Below, one piece after another: positions 37,661 through 44,084 of a stretch of 64,000 nucleotides of DNA. A model generated the notes under the pieces. It was not told where the DNA came from, ran no database searches, and worked only from the letters and a program-made list of their open reading frames with translations. The position numbers and the translations under genes were made by a program. Numbering within the stretch: position 1 is the first letter of the stretch; each line of letters starts with the position of its first letter. The DNA is from Plebeiibacterium marinum. Its GTDB lineage: Bacteria > Bacteroidota > Bacteroidia > Bacteroidales > Marinilabiliaceae. The stretch is from assembly GCF_026013615.1 (NCBI RefSeq), contig NZ_JAPDPI010000003.1, positions 62,001 through 126,000 on the forward strand, read 5' to 3'.

Positions 37661-37702
37661 GCAAAGCCATAGCATAGAAATGCAAAGCCATAGCATAGAA
37701 AT
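37661..37702. repeat. 21-bp exact tandem repeat
   Basis: The unit GCAAAGCCATAGCATAGAAA plus T occurs twice without a mismatch. A degenerate third copy precedes it at about 37641-37660. It contains an ATAGCATAG core also echoed by TATGCATAG just upstream. Confidence 0.85.
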
Positions 37703-37731
37703 GTCATAAAAACACTGAAAAACGACAAACC

Positions 37732-37824
37732 CGTGAATATTTTTGGCCAAAAACGCAATTTTGATGAATATTTTTGTCGTTTTTAGCGATTTTCGTGAAT
37801 ATCGGCCTTTTTTTACGTTTTTAT
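37732..37824. repeat. three imperfect 31-bp direct repeats
   Basis: Units start at 37732, 37763 and 37794, each beginning (C/G)(G/A)TGAATAT and ending in a T-rich half. The first contains the 14-bp palindrome TTTTTGGCCAAAAA (37740-37753). The spacing is exactly 31 bp. Confidence 0.75.
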
Positions 37825-37969
37825 GGCTAAAACCTGATTTTACCCAAAAATCATTCTAACTCATAAACAACAGGTTACAGACGAAAAAAGTTACTATAAA
37901 ATTACAGTAATTTTTTTGCATTTCTCTGCACACTATTTTAGCTGAAAAGAAAGAGGGAAAAAGGAGAAA

Positions 37970-38003
37970 GGGTGGAAGGGTAAAAGGGTAAAAGGGTGAT
38001 GGG
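37970..38003 (+). repeat. five regularly spaced GGG tracts (G-quadruplex-compatible)
   Basis: GGG runs at 37970, 37978, 37986, 37994 and 38001 with 5, 5, 5 and 4-nt loops, two of them TAAAA. This meets the usual G3 N1-7 quadruplex pattern and is conspicuous in AT-rich DNA. It lies about 60 nt beyond the stop of the 96-codon gene. Confidence 0.75.
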
Positions 38004-38064
38004 TGAAAGAATCAATTCTAAAGCAATAGCATCCTGCTAGTATGGATTATAGGAATAATTATTA

Positions 38065-38355
38065 TTAATTGGAACAACTCTTCGTCCGGTTTCTTTTGAT
38101 TTCATGAGCATACAATGCATCTGTTTCTTTGATGAGCTTGAAACAGCCTACACCTCCACTAATATAATTTACTATCAGATAATATATACCCATTTGAAGT
38201 AACTCAATTGAGATATGATCAGAACCCCCTTTTAAGATGCAATTCCCATTACATGCAAAAAGTGTATAATAACCTACTTTCCTATCTGCATCACCCTCAT
38301 CTATGTCTATTAATGAGTATATATTATCTTTTATCCCCCTCAACTTCACATCCAT
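38065..38355 (-). CDS. small protein of unknown function resembling a detached sorting-type beta domain
   Basis: This 96-codon frame lies 11 nt behind the lipoprotein gene. It has no signal peptide. The middle (YYTLFACNGNCILKG..ISIELLQMGIYYLIVNYISGG..CFKLIK) has the strand order of T9SS sorting tails or of DUF3244-like small beta proteins: a strand, G-turn, short strand, then L..GIY.LIV and a final K.IK. It may be a remnant of a larger gene or an independent small protein. No homology search could be done, and I do not assign a function. Confidence 0.5.
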   Translation of the reverse strand: MDVKLRGIKDNIYSLIDIDEGDADRKVGYYTLFACNGNCILKGGSDHISIELLQMGIYYLIVNYISGGVGCFKLIKETDALYAHEIKRNRTKSCSN

Positions 38356-38366
38356 AATAATTTACG

Positions 38367-38759
38367 CTACGATTTCTTTTTCCCTTCCATATCAAAAAAC
38401 CTCATAAAGGTTCCCTCTAGCAGTTGATCATCCTGATCGTTTACTTTTACCTTAAAACCAACATCGTGCCCTTTCCAATTATATCTGGTAGACAAATATC
38501 CTTCATCAATTATTATTTTAGTAAAATCAACCGTATCGCCATTGAGCTCAACAAAATAACCTTTAAATACTGAATCCTTTTCAGTGATATTCATAATGAA
38601 GTTTACATTACCTACCTGGGGTAATTTCTTAATCTCCATCTGCCATTCACCAATATATTTTGAATCTATCCCTTCTCCATGTGATGGCCCCAAAGAGCAT
38701 CCGACAAAAAGAACCGTAAATAGCAAAATACTTATTTTAATTATTCCTGTTTTTTTCAT
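38367..38759 (-). CDS. small lipoprotein, lipocalin-like composition
   Basis: This 130-residue protein has a clear lipoprotein signal (MKKTGIIKISILLFTVLFVGC, Cys21). The mature part begins with a G-x-W motif (YIGEWQMEIKK) followed by alternating strands (FIMNITEKDSVFKGYFVEL, YLSTRYNWKGHDVGFKVKV, LLEGTFMRFF), the pattern of lipocalin-like or small beta-barrel lipoproteins. No family name can be given. It is followed closely by the 96-codon gene, which may be co-transcribed, and is separated from mgsA by a 379-nt gap. Confidence 0.7.
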   Translation of the reverse strand: MKKTGIIKISILLFTVLFVGCSLGPSHGEGIDSKYIGEWQMEIKKLPQVGNVNFIMNITEKDSVFKGYFVELNGDTVDFTKIIIDEGYLSTRYNWKGHDVGFKVKVNDQDDQLLEGTFMRFFDMEGKKKS

Positions 38760-39138
38760 TTTTACTTTATTTAAAATATAACTTTTAATATTGTTTCACT
38801 GCCCGATTATAAGATGTTTTCAATCGGTACTTTCAAAATTATCAAAAGAAGTTAGGCTCAAAGTCCTGTTTTAAATATATTATTTAATGAGACGTCCTCC
38901 TTTTTAAAATAACACTCCCATCATACTCATTTTATGAATCTTACAAATACAACAAAACCAAACTATACAAGCTGATAACACCCAAATTTTATTTGGAAAA
39001 TACTTTAAAAGACATGTAGGCATTTCGCCAAAAATATATCAGAAAGAATAAAAAAAGGATGCCTGTTATATAGACACCCTCTTTATACAAAGTACTTTTT
39101 TGGTAAAAAGTTATTAAAAAACATGTTTTATTCTTCAC
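38760..39138. other. gap between mgsA and the small lipoprotein gene
   Basis: AT-rich, with the mgsA terminator (39050-39079) near its right end. No coding frame or repeat stands out in the remainder, which probably carries the promoter of the small lipoprotein gene. Confidence 0.45.
39050..39079 (-). terminator. intrinsic terminator of mgsA
   Basis: On the minus strand GGGTGTCT pairs with AGGCATCC (two G:U pairs) around a 7-nt loop and is followed by seven T (39050-39056). It lies about 60 nt after the mgsA stop. Confidence 0.75.
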
Positions 39139-39603
39139 TTATACAATTCGGTTTACATAAGAGCTATAGTCCTTTATAATAGGCTTATAATCCTGATGGA
39201 ATAAAGAGCTGGAAACAACAAAATCAGCTGTAGCCCTATTAGTGGCAGTAACTACATTGTACAATGCACAAATCCTCAAAAGAGCTTTTACATCTACATC
39301 ATGGGGTTGTGGCTGCATTGGATCCCAAAAGAAAATAAGCATGCCTACCTTTTGTTCGGATATTAACGCTCCCAACTGCTGATCACCACCCAAAGGACCG
39401 GATTTCAGGCGGGTAATTGATGGCACAACCATATTGTTTTCTTCACACTTTTTTTCCAATGCATTGGTAACTAACGATCCTGTTGTTCCCGTACAAACCA
39501 GGTCGTGCATGATTAACTCTTTCCAGTTATATTCAACCCAGTCAATTAAATCCTGTTTTCTGTTATCATGGGCTACTAAGGCTATTAACTTTTTCTTTTT
39601 CAT
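39139..39603 (-). CDS. mgsA: methylglyoxal synthase
   Basis: From the ATG at 39601-39603 (MKKKKLIALVAHDNRKQDL) the protein has 154 residues, the family length. An upstream in-frame ATG would add ten unsupported residues. It matches methylglyoxal synthase almost throughout: LVAHD, GTTGSLV, LKSGPLGGDQQLGALISE with the catalytic Asp region, FFWDPMQPQPHDVDVKALLRI, and ATNRATADFVV. The enzyme converts dihydroxyacetone phosphate to methylglyoxal and phosphate, relieving sugar-phosphate stress in the cytoplasm. Being next to carbohydrate loci is consistent with that, though the gene is a single transcription unit with its own terminator. Confidence 0.96.
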   Translation of the reverse strand: MKKKKLIALVAHDNRKQDLIDWVEYNWKELIMHDLVCTGTTGSLVTNALEKKCEENNMVVPSITRLKSGPLGGDQQLGALISEQKVGMLIFFWDPMQPQPHDVDVKALLRICALYNVVTATNRATADFVVSSSLFHQDYKPIIKDYSSYVNRIV

Positions 39604-39630
39604 CTGTTTAAAATTATTATTAGTACTTAT

Positions 39631-39794
39631 CAAGAAAACTCAAGATTCCTACGCTCACCCCTTTGATTCCCCTAAAGGGGAAAACTCTAACGCACAGTGC
39701 GAAAGCGACTTCCCCTTAAGAGCCTGTCCCGAACTTGTATTCGGGAGGACTGAGGGGTGTGAGTGGGCTAACAAAAATTTCAGTAGTTTTCCTG
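39631..39794. repeat. MITE-like interspersed repeat, copy A
   Basis: A 164-bp element with imperfect terminal inverted repeats CAAGAAAACT / AGTTTTCCTG. Inside are CACAGTGCG, CTTCCCCTT, and a 30-nt stretch (39721-39750) identical to copy B that contains the hairpin CCCGAACTTGTATTCGGG. No transposase gene is present. Because it lies right before mgsA it may affect that promoter. Confidence 0.8.
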
Positions 39795-39855
39795 CAGCGA
39801 TTACTTCATCATGATATTTTCAATATTTCTATTTTTTTCCTTTATAATAAAAACA

Positions 39856-39929
39856 CAGCAGGAATACTGATTGTTTAATACCCTAACCACTAAGGTAACC
39901 CCATTAAACAAACATCATATATCCTGCTG
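39856..39929. repeat. nested 74-nt inverted repeat
   Basis: Outer arms CAGCAGGA / TCCTGCTG (39856-39863, 39922-39929) and inner arms TTGTTTAAT / ATTAAACAA (39871-39879, 39903-39911) are all exact. It is placed about 95 nt behind the stop of the sugar-binding gene and may form the 3' end of its mRNA. Confidence 0.65.
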
Positions 39930-40024
39930 CATATTCCACACTATAATCAGGTGTATCGGTTGATAATCATGCCACCAAACGATACCTAAATTCATAACCA
40001 CAACGGGGCTATTTTGTTTATTAT

Positions 40025-41017
40025 TTATTCAGCTCCATACAATTCTTCTTTAGAATAAATATTCAGCATTGTCATCATCTGATCTATATTTTCTTTATTC
40101 AGAACAGTAGTGCTTTTTAAAATGGCGGGTACTTTCATAAAGTAATTTCCGGCATCAACCTTATTTAAACTCCCTTCTTTTGCAATATCTACAGCTGCTT
40201 CTGCGGCAGTATAGGCTAATTTGCGATTCGATTTATATACTGTCATCAGCACATTCCCTTTTATAATCTGCCGACATATATTAAGGTTTCCATCTTGTCC
40301 TGTCAACAACACATCGCCCATCAATCCCATTTCTTCTAATACATACATTACCCCGGTGGTTAACAAATCTGAAGAGCAAATAATAGCATCCGGTTTAAAT
40401 TTGGTTTCCTCCAGATACTTTTGTACTGTCATAAAAGCACTCAGCTCACTCCAGTCGCTGGTATTCACCTTCTTAATCTCATACTTTTCTCTCTCTCTTT
40501 TCAGTACAGAAAACACACCTTTTCGCACTAAGGCACTGTTAAAATCGGATGAAGGACCTCCCACGAATAAAATATTACCAGCAGGCAAACGTTCAGTTAC
40601 CTGCTTTGCCATCATCTCTCCCACATGCTCGCTATCAAAACTTATATACAGATCCAGGTCTTCTGAATTCACAAACCTGTCGTATGAAATAACCGGAATA
40701 GCTGCCTGCCTGGCAATAGCTACAACTGATTTATCACTAATGGCTATAGGAACAAACACAATACAATCCACATCAAGCTGAACTAACTTGCGGGCCGCAT
40801 TAGCCTGCTCCTCTTCACTATCAAAACAATCTATAAAGGTTACTTTAGCCCCAAGTTCATTGGCTTTTTCCTTAAAGTAACTCATATCCTTGTGCCACCT
40901 TTCAGAATATAGGTTGGCCAATATAAACCCAATATGCGTTGAATCTTTTTGAGCCAGGCTATTGGAAGAAGCAATAACTCCTGAAATAAAAGTGAATATC
41001 AAAATCAGTTTTTTCAT
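40025..41017 (-). CDS. XylF/RbsB-like periplasmic sugar-binding protein, orphan
   Basis: This 330-residue protein has a signal peptide (..ASSNSLAQ) and a type I periplasmic-binding fold (Peripla_BP_4). It resembles D-xylose-binding XylF: IPVISYDRFVNSEDLDLYISFDSEHVGEMMAKQV, ICSSDLLTTGVMYVLEEMGL, and VLLTGQDGNLNICRQIIKGNVLMTVYKSNRKLAYTAAEAA. In other bacteria it delivers sugar to an ABC importer. No permease or ATPase gene lies nearby, so here it may serve a distant importer or a periplasmic sensor. It is a single gene, bracketed by repeat copies A and B in the same orientation. Confidence 0.87.
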   Translation of the reverse strand: MKKLILIFTFISGVIASSNSLAQKDSTHIGFILANLYSERWHKDMSYFKEKANELGAKVTFIDCFDSEEEQANAARKLVQLDVDCIVFVPIAISDKSVVAIARQAAIPVISYDRFVNSEDLDLYISFDSEHVGEMMAKQVTERLPAGNILFVGGPSSDFNSALVRKGVFSVLKREREKYEIKKVNTSDWSELSAFMTVQKYLEETKFKPDAIICSSDLLTTGVMYVLEEMGLMGDVLLTGQDGNLNICRQIIKGNVLMTVYKSNRKLAYTAAEAAVDIAKEGSLNKVDAGNYFMKVPAILKSTTVLNKENIDQMMTMLNIYSKEELYGAE

Positions 41018-41061
41018 ATCTAAGATTTGTTAACAATACATTCTCTTTTCCATTTAATACT

Positions 41062-41229
41062 TGCAAGAAAACTCGTTTTTTTCCCAACCCGCACCCTCCA
41101 ACTCCCTAAAGGGAGAGTCTCAACCCACAGTGCGCAAGAGGCTTCCCCTTCATAGCCTGTCCCGAACTTGTATTCGGGAGGACATGGGGTGAGCGATGGG
41201 GTTAACTACAAAACAGGAGTTTTCTTGCA
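41062..41229. repeat. MITE-like interspersed repeat, copy B
   Basis: A 168-bp element bounded by perfect 13-bp terminal inverted repeats TGCAAGAAAACTC / GAGTTTTCTTGCA. It shares with copy A the order CACAGTGCG, CTTCCCCTT and the 30-nt identical block (41154-41183) with the CCCGAA..TTCGGG hairpin. No clear target-site duplication is visible. Confidence 0.85.
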
Positions 41230-41276
41230 CGCACCATTTAGGAAGTGTAAGCCCGTCAATAATGATAAATAAAATA

Positions 41277-41361
41277 GAGGTTGATAAATCAAGAGCAATG
41301 TCTACAATAAAACTAATACAATCCGGGAATAATTACGCAATAATTCTTGTTTATCAACCTC
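41277..41361. repeat. 12-bp perfect inverted repeat, 61-nt spacer
   Basis: GAGGTTGATAAA at 41277-41288 and TTTATCAACCTC at 41350-41361. Lies beyond the GH78 gene, and could be a transcript-end structure or the arms of a small decayed element. Confidence 0.55.
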
Positions 41362-41532
41362 GTGCTTTATAACTAAGAAAAAATCCACTACAAGATTAAC
41401 CTTATGGTTCCAAATAGGCGTCCTGAGTTTGAATTTTAATTTTTGAAGACGTCCTTATTATTTACAGATACCCCTATAGCGTTGATTTTCTGCACCATAC
41501 AAAATAAAATCCAAATCAACAGTTTCATTCTC

Positions 41533-41549
41533 TGAGATGCCACATCTCA
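41533..41549. terminator. compact hairpin behind the GH78 gene
   Basis: TGAGATG, loop CCA, CATCTCA: a perfect 7-bp stem about 100 nt after the operon's last stop codon. There is no T run, so the terminator role is uncertain. Confidence 0.4.
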
Positions 41550-41650
41550 TACAATAGTAGAACATAATATACTACCACAAGTGATAACGGCAACCCTATC
41601 TTTTAAATTTAAATGATTCATAATTATAAAAACACACCTCCTTTATGTTC

Positions 41651-44047
41651 TTATTTTACAACCAAACTATTTTCGCCTTCCTTAAGATTATATTCTTTTC
41701 CATGCCATATTAATCTTCCGGTAGTATTTTCAGGAAGAGATATAACTGTTTTCAGCTTATCTCTGCCTTTAGAATAATGCACTTTAATGATACCATTAGG
41801 GTGAGGCATTTCTCCTCCAATTTCTTTGATATCACCTAAGTGTGGTTCAATCTTTACTTTCGAAAATCCCGGAGCATCACTATCAATGCCCAAAATTGTC
41901 CTGAAGAACTCAATATTAGGACTGGCTCCCCATGCATGACAGTCAGATCTGGCTCTTTCCACACCAGAATCTTCTGCCCATGTAGTTAATCCTAACTTTA
42001 TATTTTCACGCCATATATCTAACCACTCAGTGTATTGGTCGCCATATCCGGCTTTTGTCAGTGCCTGATGCAGATAATACTTAAAATATATCGATGCCGG
42101 AGCCAGGGTAGAATCTGTTAATAACTGTTTTCCCAGGTGAACAGACTCTTCTTTAGTTGCAACTCCTGTTAAGATAGCCATTGCATTGGCATGTTGCGAG
42201 AAAAGTTTCTTACGTGATTCATCAGCATACAATTGCTTTGTTTCGTCCCAATATTGCTCTTTAATAGATTCTTTTAATTGATCTACTTTTTGTGTATAGA
42301 TAGTTGCAAGTTCTTTTAATCCCAATTCCTTTTCTAAATCAGCAGCAGCTTGGTATGCCATTAATAATTGTAAATCAATTAATGCAGAACAACCGTCTTT
42401 ACCGGCCTTTCTGGCTCCCAACGACCATCCTTTTACATTAACCCAATCCGTAAAATTCCACCATGGTAAATCTTTCACCCTGCCATCTTCTTGCTGAAAC
42501 TGCTCAAAATATTCTAATATTTGCCTTATCCCACTTAACTTCCCTTTTACAAAATCCAAGTCGCTACCATACATCATGTAATCGTATACAGAACCTATAT
42601 ACCACAATGAAAAGGGAGTAATATATTGCGGCATTGAAGAAGGATATCTACTCATGGTTATGCCTTCGGGCTGACGAGAGTAATCGATTTGATTGATAAA
42701 GTTTTTCACCAATCGGTCATCGCCACTGTTATACAAAGAAACCATGGCTTGTATGCGGGTATCACCAATATATTGCAGCAACTCATAGTAAGGACAATCC
42801 ATATAAGTTTCGTATGCGCATAAACGGGCTGTTCGCCATCCTATATCAAAAATCTGTTTCAACTCCTTATTGTCAGTATCAAGCTTTGCTTTTAACTGAA
42901 AAGGGTAGGCTGTATATGTGCCATAGATATCGTTTATTATAAGCGGTTCATCCTGTGTTTGAACTTTTAATTGAATGTATCGGTACGTTCTGAATGCCAA
43001 AGTAGTAAACTCCTGCCCATCAGCCCCATTTGAGATGATGCTATCTTTTTTTCCAAGAAACATCTTTCCTTCAATTTCATTGCGATTGCCTTTGTGAGGA
43101 TATTTGGTAAAAAGAGATTCTGCATAATCAATACTAACAGCGCTATTGTTTCCCTTACTAAAGTTTAGAGTTAAGTAAGCATTAGTCAACTCCTCCTGAT
43201 CCAATATGATTGAACATTGGGTATTTGCAGGAATAGTAAACTGAGCTTTTTCTTTTGGAAACACTGCAGGGACTTTAACGCCTTCTGATTTACGTACGGC
43301 TTTAAGGCGCTGATAGCTTAATTCCATTTGAGGTAATGATGATGGCACCAACATCCAACTGTTTGGTCTACCATAACCGATTTTATTCTTTGGCATCCCA
43401 TTACTTAATTCTTCAGCGGCTGCCCATGTACTATCATCAAATGATAATTTATTCCATCCATTTACAGTTTTATGCATATCAACAAACTCACCGGGTCCTG
43501 CAAAAAAAGCAGTATTCATTTTTACAGGTATAGGCGAATAAGCATCATCAAAAATACACTTCCAACTTTTGTCCGACTTAACTTTTATGGCTTCTGAATT
43601 TCCTCCATTTATTACAAAAGCTGTTTGAGCCGAAATATTGGCCAAAGGTCTATCCTCACCTTCATTCCATACCTGCACTGCAATTATATTATTTCCTTTT
43701 TGTAAATAGGGTATCAAATCAATGGTTTCAAAATTCCAGTGTAATAAATCACCTCGTGCCGGCCCCATTGACACCAATTTCTCATTCACATAAAGTTTAT
43801 ACCTGTTATCAGCAGAAACATGTACAGGAAAAGATTCCGGCAGTTCTGACAATTCAAAACTTTTTCTAAAATAGTAAATGCCATACCCATTAGGGTTTGA
43901 CTCTGGGACAGTAATCCATCTGGCACGCCAGTTTTTCTGAAGGATTTTATCGCTCACTTCTTGTGCTTGACTTACTCCTGTTAGCATTACTACGAACAGG
44001 CAGAAAAACACTTTTCTGCCCATCATCTTATTTATATGCTTCCTCAT
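41651..44047 (-). CDS. GH78-like alpha-L-rhamnosidase (copy 1)
   Basis: This 798-residue exported protein (signal ..LTGVSQAQ) has the GH78 plan. An N-terminal beta domain (about 40-150, RWITVPESNPNGYGIYYFRKSF, RYKLYVNEKLVSMGPARGD) is followed by further beta-sandwich, an (alpha/alpha)6 toroid with YMDCPYYELLQYIGDTRIQA holding the expected acidic residue, then WNFTDWVNVKGW and DCHAWGASPNIEFFRTILGI. A C-terminal beta domain closes it. GH78 enzymes release terminal alpha-L-rhamnose by inversion. It is last in a tight operon starting at the GH3 of 58.6 kb. Its paralogue at 52.2-54.6 kb is very similar in the C-terminal 90 residues. The signal suggests a periplasmic location. Confidence 0.85.
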   Translation of the reverse strand: MRKHINKMMGRKVFFCLFVVMLTGVSQAQEVSDKILQKNWRARWITVPESNPNGYGIYYFRKSFELSELPESFPVHVSADNRYKLYVNEKLVSMGPARGDLLHWNFETIDLIPYLQKGNNIIAVQVWNEGEDRPLANISAQTAFVINGGNSEAIKVKSDKSWKCIFDDAYSPIPVKMNTAFFAGPGEFVDMHKTVNGWNKLSFDDSTWAAAEELSNGMPKNKIGYGRPNSWMLVPSSLPQMELSYQRLKAVRKSEGVKVPAVFPKEKAQFTIPANTQCSIILDQEELTNAYLTLNFSKGNNSAVSIDYAESLFTKYPHKGNRNEIEGKMFLGKKDSIISNGADGQEFTTLAFRTYRYIQLKVQTQDEPLIINDIYGTYTAYPFQLKAKLDTDNKELKQIFDIGWRTARLCAYETYMDCPYYELLQYIGDTRIQAMVSLYNSGDDRLVKNFINQIDYSRQPEGITMSRYPSSMPQYITPFSLWYIGSVYDYMMYGSDLDFVKGKLSGIRQILEYFEQFQQEDGRVKDLPWWNFTDWVNVKGWSLGARKAGKDGCSALIDLQLLMAYQAAADLEKELGLKELATIYTQKVDQLKESIKEQYWDETKQLYADESRKKLFSQHANAMAILTGVATKEESVHLGKQLLTDSTLAPASIYFKYYLHQALTKAGYGDQYTEWLDIWRENIKLGLTTWAEDSGVERARSDCHAWGASPNIEFFRTILGIDSDAPGFSKVKIEPHLGDIKEIGGEMPHPNGIIKVHYSKGRDKLKTVISLPENTTGRLIWHGKEYNLKEGENSLVVK

Positions 44048-44084
44048 CTTAGGTCTTTTTTATTGTTTTACCTTATCTGGATTT

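Larger units (their letters stand above)
37267..38064. other. repeat-rich non-coding stretch upstream of the ECF sigma gene
   Basis: About 800 nt without a gene I can support. It holds a nested inverted repeat (37365-37420), a 21-bp tandem repeat (37661-37702), three 31-bp direct repeats (37732-37824), a palindrome TTTTTGGCCAAAAA, and a run of G tracts (37970-38003). A 98-codon plus-strand frame at 37359 overlaps these repeats and has unlikely composition. The region separates the composite PUL from the genes to its right. Confidence 0.6.
39604..40024. other. gap holding a MITE-like repeat and a large hairpin
   Basis: Contains repeat copy A (39631-39794) directly in front of mgsA and a nested inverted repeat (39856-39929) behind the sugar-binding protein gene. 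No gene is visible. Confidence 0.6.
41018..41650. other. gap with MITE-like copy B and hairpins
   Basis: 633 nt without a gene. Left to right it holds repeat copy B (41062-41229), a 12-bp inverted repeat (41277-41361) and a compact 7-bp hairpin (41533-41549). The last two lie behind the GH78 stop on the minus strand and could close that operon. Confidence 0.6.

Noticed and set aside
37640-37824. CRISPR-like array
   Set aside because: Repeats are directly adjacent without unique spacers and no cas genes are near.
40221-40781. 186-codon plus-strand frame
   Set aside because: Long but entirely antisense to the well-supported XylF-like gene; composition reflects the reverse of that gene.
39604-41650. 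Composite transposon
   Set aside because: The flanking repeats are short, lack a transposase and show no target duplication; MITE-like repeats are the more modest reading.
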